Shown: positions 1 to 9,404, counted from the stretch's first letter. The stretch is 64,000 bases of DNA from an uncultured Phascolarctobacterium sp. (GCA_900544795.1 UQWM01000007.1:1-64000), one strand, 5' to 3'. The notes: generated by a model from the letters alone, not told the origin. Made by a program: numbers and translations.

Positions 1-304
1 GACGAATTTCTATCCACGCACTCCTGTGGAGTGCGACCTGTAGTCACCGGGGAGCGTTGCATCTCCAAATTATTTCTATCCACGCACTCCTGTGGAGTGC
101 GACGACGACCATGCAGCTCACCGTATTCACCACAGCCGAATTTCTATCCACGCACTCCTGTGGAGTGCGACTTCATGGTAGAACCGATATCACTCATGCC
201 GACGATTTCTATCCACGCACTCCTGTGGAGTGCGACAAGGCTAATAACTTAAATCTCGCCGAGCAGACCTATATTTCTATCCACGCACTCCTGTGGAGTG
301 CGAC
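1..304 (-). CRISPR. Type I-C CRISPR array, five repeats visible, continuing past the left edge
   Basis: Five identical 32-base repeats lie at 6-37, 72-103, 140-171, 205-236 and 273-304. The spacers between them are 34, 36, 33 and 36 bases. Read on the minus strand each repeat starts GTCGCACTCC and ends GTGGATAGAAAT, which is the subtype I-C repeat pattern with its internal palindrome (CACTCC/GGAGTG). The array is transcribed leftward away from cas2, so the repeat at 273-304 is leader-proximal and holds the newest end. Bases 1-5 are the edge of a further spacer, so the true length is unknown. None of the four full spacers matched the prophage remnant at 26-29 kb by eye. All five repeats are perfect, as expected near an active leader. 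Confidence 0.97.
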
Positions 305-468
305 TGCCTGAAAGGAAAAGCAGCTATGCTCTATGCCCAAAGCCACTTTTTCGCGAACTGATATTTTTATATCACTTTTCCTATTCTTTTCAAGCAAAAT
401 AACTTTTAACTTTTATTCTAAGGGCAGTGCGAAACTATCTACAACTTTATGTTTGATACAGGTTCGCA
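305..468 (-). promoter_or_regulatory. CRISPR leader with candidate crRNA promoter
   Basis: This AT-rich stretch separates the cas2 stop from the first repeat. On the minus strand TTGAAA (388-393) and TATAAA (366-371) are 16 bases apart. They would start transcription about 55 bases before the first repeat, a sensible place for the pre-crRNA promoter. An 8-base perfect inverted repeat, AGTGCGAA at 426-433 with TTCGCACT at 463-470, sits at the cas2 end. No coding frame is evident here. Confidence 0.7.
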
Positions 469-762
469 CTACAAAACCAATACCCCTTCTGGATCGTACG
501 AATCTTTAGCGCCATAATGTTCTATTTTGGTACGATAATTTTGCCCAAGCTTATAAAATCTGACGCTATCTTTTTCCATATCCATCTTTTCGACTATTTG
601 ATTTTGCAATTCTTTCAATTGATATGGTTCCAACAAACACTCAAAAACTGAGTTCTGTACTCGCTGACCATATCTTACACACAATTTTGCAATTGCTGTC
701 AATCGTTTCCTACCTGCTGTATCCATCGTATTAACATCATAAGTTACCAATACCAGCATCAT
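469..762 (-). CDS. cas2: CRISPR-associated endonuclease Cas2 (type I-C)
   Basis: A 97-residue protein of normal Cas2 length. It opens with the typical first beta strand MLVLVTYDVNT, whose Asp is the conserved metal-site residue of the family, and continues with KRLTAIAKLC and the NSVFEC segment. Cas2 forms the Cas1-Cas2 integrase that inserts new spacers at the leader end. The start lies three bases after the cas1 stop, so the two are translationally coupled. An ATG-ATG pair leaves the start uncertain by one codon. The gene is the last of the cas operon, next to the leader. Confidence 0.96.
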   Translation of the reverse strand: MMLVLVTYDVNTMDTAGRKRLTAIAKLCVRYGQRVQNSVFECLLEPYQLKELQNQIVEKMDMEKDSVRFYKLGQNYRTKIEHYGAKDSYDPEGVLVL

Positions 763-765
763 TTA

Positions 766-1797
766 TCACTTCCACAAAAAGACCGGATATTCATCCAAAT
801 CACCTCGTATACACCTTGCTAATAATAGTGCTTGTACATGCGGCACTAATCCCCATGGCATCTTTTCGTTAAGGAACGGGTGAGTTATAACATCTTTTTT
901 CTTATTCTGCCATTCTGACAAAATAACCTTTCTAGCATTTTTACTTAAAAATACAGCGCCATTTTCCTGTTTTTCAAAGTCTTTAGGTTTGATCATCTTG
1001 GTATTTATCAAAGTCAATACAAACCTATCCGCATAAATCGATCGAAATTCCTCCATTAAATCCAACGCCAGCGACTTACGCCCAGGCCTATCTCGATGCA
1101 GAAATCCAACGTAAGAATCTAAGCCAACTCCTTCCAGCGCTGATGCACAGTCATTGGCCAATAAGCTATAAACAAATGACAGTAAGGCATTGATGGGATC
1201 GAGCGGCGGCCGTTTACTACGTACGGAAAAAGTAAATACGGTTTTATTTTGCAGAATCAGTTCATTGAAGGCCCTGAAATATCTACTGGCCGCATCACCT
1301 TCAATACCCCTTAAAACATCTAAATTTGGCGCATTTTTAGCATTATTCAACAAAATTTTTAAAGCTTTACTTACCTCAATCACCTTAGTTACATCGATGC
1401 TGAGAGGATGGTCTCTTTTGGCACGTTCTAACACACTGCGCGCATTGAATAATTTACCCACAATAAAATTTCTGGCAGCCAAATTACTGCTGCTTTCATC
1501 ATCTGATATCCGGTACTGGGCCTTGCGTAACAGCACATTCCCTTTTTGACGTCCATCTACTTTAGCCAAAAAATAACCATTGACCTTAAAAAAGCTTAGT
1601 CCAATACCCAGTTCAACGCACTTGCCCATCAAGGCCGGGCTGGCACCTTTGTAACCAAAATATAAAATTTGCTCTAAAGTATGCAGCGGCATCCTGCCTA
1701 AAACTTTGTCCCCAACTGACACGACTACATTTTCATTTTCCAAACTCAAATAAGCATCTTCAGTAAGTACAAATAATGTGTTCAGCAAATGTTTCAT
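766..1797 (-). CDS. cas1: CRISPR-associated endonuclease Cas1 (type I-C)
   Basis: A 343-residue Cas1 of standard length. The beta-rich N-terminal domain (about 1-85) leads into the helical catalytic domain. Candidate metal ligands are Glu166 in RGIEGDAASRYF, His234 in YVGFLHRDRPG and Glu249/250 in LDLMEEFRS, all in the expected order. Cas1 is the transposase-like nuclease/integrase of spacer acquisition and works with Cas2 and, in this subtype, Cas4. The start is two bases after the cas4 stop. No frame damage is visible, so adaptation should be functional. Confidence 0.97.
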   Translation of the reverse strand: MKHLLNTLFVLTEDAYLSLENENVVVSVGDKVLGRMPLHTLEQILYFGYKGASPALMGKCVELGIGLSFFKVNGYFLAKVDGRQKGNVLLRKAQYRISDDESSSNLAARNFIVGKLFNARSVLERAKRDHPLSIDVTKVIEVSKALKILLNNAKNAPNLDVLRGIEGDAASRYFRAFNELILQNKTVFTFSVRSKRPPLDPINALLSFVYSLLANDCASALEGVGLDSYVGFLHRDRPGRKSLALDLMEEFRSIYADRFVLTLINTKMIKPKDFEKQENGAVFLSKNARKVILSEWQNKKKDVITHPFLNEKMPWGLVPHVQALLLARCIRGDLDEYPVFLWK

Positions 1798-1799
1798 GG

Positions 1800-2459
1800 C
1801 TATTCACCTAAAAATCTTTCATAATAACTGCTCACCGAAATTTGATCACAGAGCTTCGGCAAACAAATTTCTTTAAGTGAGCAGGAGCTACAACCTGCTT
1901 TGGGCTTACTTTTTGGCGTATAGCCCTTCGTAAATAAACCGTGCATTTCTCTAAGCATTTCAACAACTTGATTTTTCATCATATCGGTAAAAGCTACTTC
2001 TTCCCGACGATGAGTTTCGGCATAAAACAAATAACCTACTGAGATCGGTGTTAAAAACATTTCTTCTAAACACATTGCCTGGCAGCAAAGCTGTAACCTG
2101 TCTGCATTGATGCTTTTGCGCTTGCCTTTCTTATATTCTACTGGGCAAGGCTGCCATAATCCAGTCTGCCCGGCTATGACAGCACCGTCGGTGCTTCTGT
2201 GCAGTTCTACAACATCACATGCGCCGATAACTCCAAGCTTACGCGAAAAAACTTTCATCCCGCGGGTTATGATCAGATCCTTACGCTTTTCATATAGGTT
2301 TTCATCATGGCAATGCTTGTGGACGATATTACCTTCTGTCGTCTGCAAGTTCTCCTGCCACTGCTGCTCTATATGGATCAAGGCCCATTGCCTGCGGCAA
2401 AAGCAAAAATGCTGGATACCTGACAGAAGTAAAAATTCGTCTTCGCTATACTCTTTCAT
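1800..2459 (-). CDS. cas4: CRISPR-associated exonuclease Cas4 (type I-C)
   Basis: A 219-residue RecB-family nuclease with a 4Fe-4S cluster. One cysteine lies early in the protein (IQHFCFCRRQW) and the C-terminal group CSSCSLKEICLPKLC supplies the rest, the usual Cas4 arrangement. The nuclease core includes the region around CDVVEL and PVEYKKGKRK, matching the D...ExK motif. Cas4 trims prespacers and checks the PAM during acquisition. The ATG overlaps the cas7 stop by four bases (ATGA), indicating coupled translation. Confidence 0.95.
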   Translation of the reverse strand: MKEYSEDEFLLLSGIQHFCFCRRQWALIHIEQQWQENLQTTEGNIVHKHCHDENLYEKRKDLIITRGMKVFSRKLGVIGACDVVELHRSTDGAVIAGQTGLWQPCPVEYKKGKRKSINADRLQLCCQAMCLEEMFLTPISVGYLFYAETHRREEVAFTDMMKNQVVEMLREMHGLFTKGYTPKSKPKAGCSSCSLKEICLPKLCDQISVSSYYERFLGE

Positions 2460-3346
2460 ATCATTCTATCGCAGGAAACTCCTTCCGGTAAACCGGCAAC
2501 ATCAACTTTCACTTCATAATCTTTGTAATTGCGGGCAGCGATCACGTCTGCTTTACGCTCAACGACAATACGCTCAAAAAGTTTATAGGCGGGTGCATTG
2601 CCCAATTCCGAAGCATGTTTAAAGACGATCAGTTCACGCACAGCCATATTACCACGAGCAGCAGAATGGTCGTGTTCAAACATATTGATCACAGCCTGCC
2701 AGAACAATTGCAGATCATCATCCGAAAACCCTGTGGCTTTGCGGGCCAGATTGGCAGAAATATAGCCATCGACTCTATAAAGCGCGTAGGGAACAACATA
2801 CTTCCTGCCCATTTCGCTGGTCTTTTCCTCGGCGTCACTCTCTTTAGTGATGGCAACCCTGGTAATAGTTACTTCCTGGGTGCTGATTGGGTCGATGCTT
2901 CTGGCAAAGCCTAGTTGAACCGGGCCACGCACCTGCCCGCAGTTGAGCGAAGCTTTGACAAAGGTCGTTAAAACAGCGCCAAAGGTCCTGATGTCAAAGA
3001 AATTAGCGCACATAAAATCGCGGATCTTGATATCCAGCTCCGGGTCGGATTTTTTCTTTTCTTTGATATTGTTTTCTTCAACGCCAAGATTAGTAAAGGC
3101 TTCTTTATCGCTTCTATTTAAAGGCACACCCTCTTTAACATAAATTCTATAACCTGTTTTATCTTCACATACAGTTTCAACATAATTCCTGATTTTTCTT
3201 TTTAAACAAACATCTGTAACGATACCATAGCCTGTTTCCGGGTCTACACGTGGCATATTGCCTGCATCCGGGTCACCGTTGGGGTTGCCGTTTTCTACAT
3301 CGAATAAAATCGTAAATTCATACCTGTTTTTAATGCTGTTAGTCAT
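2456..3346 (-). CDS. cas7c: Cascade backbone subunit Cas7c (Csd2)
   Basis: A 296-residue Cas7/Csd2 family protein. The N-terminus RYEFTILFDVENGNPNGDPDAG is the family hallmark. This subunit oligomerises along the crRNA and forms the backbone of the I-C surveillance complex. A strong AGGAG lies before the ATG. The start lies eight bases inside the end of cas8c and the stop overlaps cas4, so it is embedded in the polycistron. Length and motifs are normal. Confidence 0.96.
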   Translation of the reverse strand: MTNSIKNRYEFTILFDVENGNPNGDPDAGNMPRVDPETGYGIVTDVCLKRKIRNYVETVCEDKTGYRIYVKEGVPLNRSDKEAFTNLGVEENNIKEKKKSDPELDIKIRDFMCANFFDIRTFGAVLTTFVKASLNCGQVRGPVQLGFARSIDPISTQEVTITRVAITKESDAEEKTSEMGRKYVVPYALYRVDGYISANLARKATGFSDDDLQLFWQAVINMFEHDHSAARGNMAVRELIVFKHASELGNAPAYKLFERIVVERKADVIAARNYKDYEVKVDVAGLPEGVSCDRMI

Positions 3347-5096
3347 TTTGCTTCTCCTCCTTTTTTACGTAACGGTCCTGTACCTGATGGTAGTAACCTA
3401 AAATAAAAACACCTTGTTCCTCTAAACTCAATCTATTGGGAATAGGGTCATTTTCCATTGTTATTTTGTCGTATAGTATACCTATCCGCTTTTCAAACGT
3501 TGTTTTGTATTTAGCTTTTTTTAAATGCGCGCCAGCCAATTTCATTAAAATAGGAAACATTGCTGCTGGCGTAGCACAAGCCGCGTTAAAGTACCGGTCT
3601 TTGATTGTAGCTACAATACCGTTATTTGCATTTTGCTGTAAATCCTCCAGCACCGCAAATAATCTTCCCAAAACATAGGCCTTGTTGTTGCTTTCTTCAT
3701 TAAGTGCCACTGTTGTTACCTCCTTATTATTATAATTGCGCAGCAGGCAGGCTTTTAAGATAGCCGCTTTGATCCAACCTACTTTTTTGATACCTTTTTC
3801 TTTATTATCCCGATCGGCCTTCACTCGCAAAATTATATTCTGCAGCAAAGCCTGCGGATATTTGCCACCATTGAGTATTGCTTTAAAAACCGCTCCTGTT
3901 AATAATGGTGTCGCCATTTTTTCTTTGGCATTTTTATTAGCTGTTTCCTGCAGCAATTTCCATAAAGGGATCGTGTTATATTTTTCATACACGGGTTTAG
4001 TGATATTTAAATCTTCGTGATGCTGGACAAGATTATTAGCGATCTTACCAATAGAGCTTTGTAAAAAGAACCTGACCGATAACCTGGCCGCATTAGGTGA
4101 CAGTGCCAAAATATAAAACTTGTTTTGCGGCTCCAGCGGCAAGCCCCCTACAGCAACAGGTTCTCCCTTGCTAAGTTTGCTAAAAAGATCGTTCAGTGTG
4201 TTTTCTTCTACTACATTTTCCGAAAAATATGTACCAAACATCCCGGCAAAAATATTATCCGCAACTTCGGCCCAATACACAAAGGTTGTATCGCCGAACA
4301 CCATATGATTTTGATCATTAGCCAGCAAATAGTTAAGTGCCGCTCCATATGCAAAAGCAGCGTATTCACTTACCGGGGCATTCAGTCCCTGCTCGTGCCC
4401 ATATGATTCATAGGCCGGTGCATTAAAGGCAACCAGCGAAGTCCCTGCCGGTTGGCCGCCTCTTACGCCTTTGATCGCCGGATGCAGCACCGCAACAGGA
4501 GCAGTTTTGCCGGTTACCAAACACTGTTCTTGCTTGCCACCAGCTTTACTGGCATAATAGCTGTTCCACATAGCTTTGATTTCAGGATCATCCTGAGCGT
4601 ACGGCATTGTTCCGTTTAAAACAAACACCAGGTTAGCCGCTGTTAAAATATCCTCATAGCTTTTGATACATTCATTGTCAGCGGCTTTATCAACATTCCA
4701 GTTAAGGAAATACTTTTTAATGGCCGTGGCAAACTCACCCTGAGCATTTTCCAGTAGTTCTAAATGCCGCTTCTTGGCTGCCTCAAAACATTTTTTTGCC
4801 CGCACCGGGTCGTTTTTGGCATCTACACCAAAAAAATAACTGGCATTATCCCACAAAAACTGCGGCGCTACGCCGGAACTTCTTTTAAGGCCTTCCGGCA
4901 CAACCAGTTCCTGCGGTATTTCCTTTGTCTTTTTGCCAACTGTTTTTGTTTCCTTTAAAGGCAGCACGCCCAGCAAGGCACCTTCTGCATCAATGTTCAG
5001 CGCATAAGCTATTTTAGCTGTTATCCAACCCGGCTGGGCGATTTTCCCCTGGGTCACTAAGGCTTCATAATGATCAACCAATGCTTGTAAAATCAT
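3339..5096 (-). CDS. cas8c: Type I-C Cascade large subunit Cas8c (Csd1)
   Basis: A 585-residue Csd1/Cas8c protein, the large subunit that recognises the PAM and recruits Cas3 in subtype I-C. Family features include the N-terminal block MILQALVDHYEAL, an internal CLVTGKTAPVAVLHPAIKGV segment with the typical C..TG...P...LHP pattern, and GGQPAGTSLVAFN. In some I-C systems an internal start in this gene makes a separate Cas11 small subunit; that was not examined here. The gene overlaps cas5 by four bases at its start and cas7 by eight at its end. Confidence 0.95.
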   Translation of the reverse strand: MILQALVDHYEALVTQGKIAQPGWITAKIAYALNIDAEGALLGVLPLKETKTVGKKTKEIPQELVVPEGLKRSSGVAPQFLWDNASYFFGVDAKNDPVRAKKCFEAAKKRHLELLENAQGEFATAIKKYFLNWNVDKAADNECIKSYEDILTAANLVFVLNGTMPYAQDDPEIKAMWNSYYASKAGGKQEQCLVTGKTAPVAVLHPAIKGVRGGQPAGTSLVAFNAPAYESYGHEQGLNAPVSEYAAFAYGAALNYLLANDQNHMVFGDTTFVYWAEVADNIFAGMFGTYFSENVVEENTLNDLFSKLSKGEPVAVGGLPLEPQNKFYILALSPNAARLSVRFFLQSSIGKIANNLVQHHEDLNITKPVYEKYNTIPLWKLLQETANKNAKEKMATPLLTGAVFKAILNGGKYPQALLQNIILRVKADRDNKEKGIKKVGWIKAAILKACLLRNYNNKEVTTVALNEESNNKAYVLGRLFAVLEDLQQNANNGIVATIKDRYFNAACATPAAMFPILMKLAGAHLKKAKYKTTFEKRIGILYDKITMENDPIPNRLSLEEQGVFILGYYHQVQDRYVKKEEKQND

Positions 5097-5746
5097 TTAT
5101 GCACCTCACTCTGCGTCAAGTCCAAAACGCCATTTTTCAAAACAGCCCTAAAAAACATGGGTTTAATATCATTCAAATCGCTGTAATCCATATCATACAG
5201 CATATACCCCAGGTCCTTCTCTACATTCGCATAAGCCGTTGGTACGGTTTCAAATTCGTATAATCTAAACTTTGCCGGAAACTCACGGCAACCCAAGTAC
5301 GGATTATGATAGCATTGGCCTTTTTTAAGGCGGCGTTTGATGATGTCCTGAAATTTTCCCGCATTATCACTGCTATTGGCATTTTCGTTCAAATCAAAAT
5401 GGGCCTCGATCACATAGTGGGGCTTGCGTAAAACAACAGCAGCTCGCTGCTGGATATCATCTTTGGTATTGATGAACAGTTCGGCTTTGCCGCCATTCAT
5501 CACTGTCCTGGCTTTACTGCCGCTTGCTTTGGACTTGACCTCGTTACGTCTGATATTGGTAAATTCTATCGGACTCAAAACGTAGATCTTATCTATCTTC
5601 CATGAAAGTCCTGGATGCCAGAAAATACTTTCCAATATGCCGCGGGCAGCGGAGGGTGTAATCAGATCATAGGTCACACGCTCAACTTTCATTTCAGCCC
5701 TTGTAAACAAACCATACTCTCCCCAAACTTCTACTTTCACCGACAT
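5093..5746 (-). CDS. cas5c: Cas5c (Cas5d), pre-crRNA processing endoribonuclease
   Basis: A 217-residue Cas5 of the I-C type. In this subtype, which lacks Cas6, Cas5 cuts pre-crRNA within each repeat and stays bound to the 5-prime handle. The start SVKVEVWGEYGLFTRAEMKVERVTYDLITPSAARG contains the conserved W-x-x-x-A/L-F block followed by TPSAARGILESIFW. It sits 27 bases after cas3 and overlaps cas8c by four bases, so it is the second gene of the operon. No defects are seen. Confidence 0.95.
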   Translation of the reverse strand: MSVKVEVWGEYGLFTRAEMKVERVTYDLITPSAARGILESIFWHPGLSWKIDKIYVLSPIEFTNIRRNEVKSKASGSKARTVMNGGKAELFINTKDDIQQRAAVVLRKPHYVIEAHFDLNENANSSDNAGKFQDIIKRRLKKGQCYHNPYLGCREFPAKFRLYEFETVPTAYANVEKDLGYMLYDMDYSDLNDIKPMFFRAVLKNGVLDLTQSEVHK

Positions 5747-5773
5747 TTTATCACCTTCATTTCAATTATATTT

Positions 5774-7942
5774 TTAACAAAAAATGCTTTGCCCTTCCTC
5801 CATATTTAAAAGTAAGCCTTTATCAGCATCATATATTTCCCGATCCAGCAAAATGCAAATATTGGTATCCACACATTCCAGTTTCCCTAAAGCCAGCATC
5901 TTTTGATATTGATATTCATATACCTGCACCGCATACTGCGCCATTTGACGCAGCAACTCTCTGGTGCGAATGCCATCGCGCAGCAACGCTGCTATATTTT
6001 CGCTAGCTGCATCAAGCGGAATGAAAACTGTGCGTGTATCTTCTTTGATCAGCACAAACTTTTCAGCTATCTCTCGAAACGGGAACTGTCCGGAATTGCT
6101 TTTATCCAGTATTGCTTCCGCATCTAAATTGTGCCCCTTAAAAAAATGCAGCCGGTCAAAATAATCTTTGATAGCCGATACCGAAGCCACGTCCTGATGA
6201 TCCTTAAGTATCGCTTTGGTGATCTCCACTTGCTGTCGCACAAAAGCAGGTATCTTGCCATAAGCGGGCTCTGTTAGGCTGTAAATAAAAACCTTACTGT
6301 TTTCCAGTGTATTTTTACCTTCCCGATTACATCGGCCTGCCGCCTGAATAATACTATCCAAACCCGCCAGTTCGCGATACACCACCGGAAAATCCACATC
6401 CACCCCTGCTTCGATCAGGCTTGTTGTAACAACTTTACACGTCTTGCCGTTCAACAAACAGCTGCGTATTTTTTTCAGAACCTCACGCCTGTGTACCGGG
6501 CACATAAACGTAGATAAATGGAACACGCTTACGCCTGCTTCTCCCTTTAACTGATCGAAAATAATTTGTGCCTCTTTTTTGGAATTAGTAATGCAGAGAA
6601 CCTGGTCATGTTGATTGAGTTTAGCGGCCAACGCCACTTCATCCGGCAAAGTAAGCTCTTTAAACTCCACCCGTTTAAAAAAATCATATAAATCCTGGAC
6701 ATCAAAACAGATTTCTTTGATCACCAGCTGCTTCGGGAAGATTTTATTAAGGCTGGGCTGAGTAGCAGTACATAAGACAGCAGTCACTTTATAATATTGC
6801 ACCAGCTCCGCAATCGCCCGCACACACGGTAGCAAATAATCATTAGGCAGCATCTGCGCTTCATCAAACACCACCACACTGTTAGCGATATTATGCAGTT
6901 TGCGGCATTTGCTGGTTTTATTACCGTATAACGACTCAAAAAATTGTACGTTTGTCGTAACGATCACCGGCGCATCCCAATTTTCAGTAGCCAATTTATA
7001 CTTCTGGTCAATAATATCTTCGTCATTACTGCCATCATAATCAACATTCATATGATGCTCAATAACATTATTCTTACCCAGGACGTTTCTAAAAGTATCC
7101 GCCGTCTGTTCGATGATAGATGTATAAGGAATAACATAGATGACCCGTTTCTGTCCATACTTTTTAGCATGCAGCAACGCAAAAGCCAAAGACGAAAGTG
7201 TTTTTCCACCACCTGTGGGCACGGTTAGTGAAAACAGTCCCGGTGCACTTTCTGCCTGCTGCTTACATTCCTGCAAAATCTGCTGCCTTTTGCTGTTGAT
7301 GGGCGAGCCACCAGGTTTGAACCCGGCAAGATATTGCAGCAACAGGTCAGTCAGTTCAGGTATATCTGCAAACCTGCCGCGGTTTTCTGCTTTATCCGCA
7401 GCACAAAAGGCTTCTGTATCTAAAAAATCGGCGTCGACCAAACAGGAAAAAAGCATTCGTATAAAAAAAGCACCCGAATAAAATTGATCCTTAAACACAT
7501 TCCGTACAGGCATCTCAGGCGGCTGCAAGTCCATTGTGACCTCGTTTACATAAGCCCGATAATCCAAGGCATCTTGCAGTTCCTTCTTTAACCTGCCATT
7601 TAATGTACCATCGCCAGCCACAGCTATTTGCGTTCCCAAATTGGGCAAACCTCCGTGATGCCCGGCTATGCAAAAAGCCAACGGCAGAGAAATGCCTTGA
7701 TATTTATTTCTGACTTCAATAGCACCGGCAGTAGAATGATCTACCTTGCTGCCATTTTCATTGATCCTTTTGAGAAAACCGTCAGAATACTTGCCTATAT
7801 CATGATATAAACCAGCAATTTCGCCCCACTTCCCTGCTTGGAATACCGCAGCAAAGCATTCGCATATTGCTGAGGTCCCTTGCAAATGCCCCAGCAGCGG
7901 TTGTTCCCGGCCCGCTTCATCTCTATGCGCAATATATTTCAT
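5774..7942 (-). CDS. cas3: Cas3 nuclease-helicase (HD domain fused to DExD/H helicase)
   Basis: Cas3 degrades DNA bound by Cascade. The N-terminal HD nuclease shows YHDIGKYSDGF (His47-Asp48), DHS (His69) and a GHHGG pair near 95. The helicase follows with Walker A TVPTGGGKT (about 241-249), VVFDEAQ (about 360-363) and motif VI QAAGRCNREG. I moved the start eight codons into the frame, to 7942, because GGAGG at 7951-7955 is eight bases before that ATG, while the upstream ATG at 7966 has no ribosome site. The protein is then 722 residues. It is the first gene of the cas operon. Confidence 0.96.
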   Translation of the reverse strand: MKYIAHRDEAGREQPLLGHLQGTSAICECFAAVFQAGKWGEIAGLYHDIGKYSDGFLKRINENGSKVDHSTAGAIEVRNKYQGISLPLAFCIAGHHGGLPNLGTQIAVAGDGTLNGRLKKELQDALDYRAYVNEVTMDLQPPEMPVRNVFKDQFYSGAFFIRMLFSCLVDADFLDTEAFCAADKAENRGRFADIPELTDLLLQYLAGFKPGGSPINSKRQQILQECKQQAESAPGLFSLTVPTGGGKTLSSLAFALLHAKKYGQKRVIYVIPYTSIIEQTADTFRNVLGKNNVIEHHMNVDYDGSNDEDIIDQKYKLATENWDAPVIVTTNVQFFESLYGNKTSKCRKLHNIANSVVVFDEAQMLPNDYLLPCVRAIAELVQYYKVTAVLCTATQPSLNKIFPKQLVIKEICFDVQDLYDFFKRVEFKELTLPDEVALAAKLNQHDQVLCITNSKKEAQIIFDQLKGEAGVSVFHLSTFMCPVHRREVLKKIRSCLLNGKTCKVVTTSLIEAGVDVDFPVVYRELAGLDSIIQAAGRCNREGKNTLENSKVFIYSLTEPAYGKIPAFVRQQVEITKAILKDHQDVASVSAIKDYFDRLHFFKGHNLDAEAILDKSNSGQFPFREIAEKFVLIKEDTRTVFIPLDAASENIAALLRDGIRTRELLRQMAQYAVQVYEYQYQKMLALGKLECVDTNICILLDREIYDADKGLLLNMEEGQSIFC

Positions 7943-8049
7943 ATTTTCAGCCTCCGCATAAAACATTCTTAATATTTAGTAATTTCGACATTGCCTGTTT
8001 ATCTCCTGCTCTCTATTACGTTCAATGAATATTATGGCTTTAAACAACA

Positions 8050-8077
8050 AAAACTGACGCCGTCAGGCGCCAGTTTT
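8050..8077. terminator. Intrinsic terminator between dpaL and the cas operon
   Basis: A 12-bp stem (8050-8061 with 8066-8077, one wobble pair) and a four-base loop. It is followed by TTTTTG on the minus strand and flanked by A/T on both sides. It ends the leftward dpaL transcript and insulates the cas operon from read-through. Confidence 0.85.
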
Positions 8078-8111
8078 TAAAATCATATTCCAGTTTATTA
8101 TTCTATCTATC

Positions 8112-9314
8112 CTATTCCCTACCGTAGGCTCCGTCCCAGACGATACGGCGATAATTGGCTTTGTCGGTGTCGCCTTCCGTATTGAAGCACAGCACCACCG
8201 AGTTTTCGTCCAGCTGCAAGACCTGTTTCAAATCACTTAAGCGCTCGTCGCGCAGGGCTTCGGCCACCAGTCCTACGGTAGCGGCGCCGCTTTCCCCGGC
8301 GACGACCTTCATATCACCGGCCAGCGGATTGCCTAAAATACGCATGCCCTGCGCTGCCGTATGATCGGGACAGCTGACGAAACCGTCGCTGCAAGAGCCA
8401 AGTATTTCCCAAGCAATACTGTTGGGTTCGCCGCAGGCCAAGCCTGCCATGATCGTATCCAGCTTACCGGCCACGTTATGCAGCTGGCCGTCATCAGCGG
8501 CCGCCGTTCTGTACAAACAATCGGCCTTCTCCGGCTCTACGATAACTGTCAGCGGGCAGCTGTCACCGTAAACGCTGGCAAAAAAGCCCTGCACCGCTCC
8601 GGCAAGAGAACCCACCCCAGCCTGCAAAAAGATATGGGTAGGCTTGACCTGCAGCTGCTCATAAGCTTCCAGCGCCATCGTCATATAGCCTTGCATGATC
8701 CACAGTGGTATTTCCGTATAACCTTCCCAAGCAGTATCCTGCACAATGACCCAGCCGTTTTGCTGCGCCAGCTCGCTGGTATAGCGCACTGTATCGTCGT
8801 AATTCATCTCGGTCAGTTCGGCCCTGGCACCTTCGGCGCGGATATTTTCCAGCCGTTCTGCCGCCGAGCCCTGCGGCATATAGACCACGGCCTGCTGACG
8901 CAAACGGTTCGCCGTCCAGGCCACACCACGGCCATGGTTGCCGTCGGTAGTAGTAATAAAGGTTTTCGCACCCAAACGGCTGCGCACATCGTCAGAGATC
9001 AGCCGCACATAGGGCAAAGCGTCGATATCCTCACCCAGCTGCTGCGCAATATAACTACCGATAGCAAAGCTGCCGCCCAGTACCTTGAAGGCGTTCAGAC
9101 CGAAACGGTAGGCTTCGTCTTTAACAAACAGGTTTTTGATGCCCAGATCTCGCGCCAGCTGTGACAATTCCGTTAAAGGCGTGGGCCGGTATTCTTTAAA
9201 GCTGCTGTGAAAACGCTGCACTTTACGCGCCTGCTGCTCGCTAAACTCTGCCAGCCGGGCCGGTTTTTCCTGACTGCGCTCGCGCAGCACCCACTTAAAC
9301 TTTGCTTGTTCCAT
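8112..9314 (-). CDS. dpaL: 2,3-diaminopropionate ammonia-lyase
   Basis: A PLP enzyme that converts 2,3-diaminopropionate to pyruvate and two ammonia. The protein has 400 residues, the normal family size. The Schiff-base lysine is Lys77 in the hallmark RFGLNAFKVLGGS. TTTDGNHGRGVAW carries the phosphate-binding region, and GVGSLAGAVQGFFAS and GESGAATVG are further family blocks. The ATG at 9314 was chosen because AAGGAGG lies six bases upstream; an in-frame ATG ten codons earlier lacks such a site. It stands alone between two terminators, so it is probably monocistronic. Such enzymes often serve fermentative amino-acid catabolism. Confidence 0.93.
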   Translation of the reverse strand: MEQAKFKWVLRERSQEKPARLAEFSEQQARKVQRFHSSFKEYRPTPLTELSQLARDLGIKNLFVKDEAYRFGLNAFKVLGGSFAIGSYIAQQLGEDIDALPYVRLISDDVRSRLGAKTFITTTDGNHGRGVAWTANRLRQQAVVYMPQGSAAERLENIRAEGARAELTEMNYDDTVRYTSELAQQNGWVIVQDTAWEGYTEIPLWIMQGYMTMALEAYEQLQVKPTHIFLQAGVGSLAGAVQGFFASVYGDSCPLTVIVEPEKADCLYRTAAADDGQLHNVAGKLDTIMAGLACGEPNSIAWEILGSCSDGFVSCPDHTAAQGMRILGNPLAGDMKVVAGESGAATVGLVAEALRDERLSDLKQVLQLDENSVVLCFNTEGDTDKANYRRIVWDGAYGRE

Positions 9315-9372
9315 ATTTTCCTCCTTGTCAGTGTACACTGGCAAATATTTTTTATTCGGCAGCCGCCGTTAT

Positions 9373-9404
9373 AAAAAATGCCGCGACGGCAAACCATCGC
9401 GACA
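9373..9404 (-). terminator. Intrinsic terminator after the GNAT gene
   Basis: On the minus strand an 11-bp stem with wobble pairs (9379-9389 with 9394-9404), loop TTTG, followed by a T6 run. It lies 53 bases past the acetyltransferase stop. Confidence 0.75.

Noticed and set aside
1..304. Self-targeting of the prophage remnant by the visible spacers
   Set aside because: By-eye comparison of the four complete spacers with 26-29 kb showed no match on either strand.
31..311. Open frames across the CRISPR repeats
   Set aside because: They arise only from the tandem repeat sequence (repeated STHSCGVR-like words) and have no ribosome site.
8361..9164. A 267-codon plus-strand frame
   Set aside because: Antisense to dpaL; His/Gln/Arg-rich composition typical of a shadow frame.
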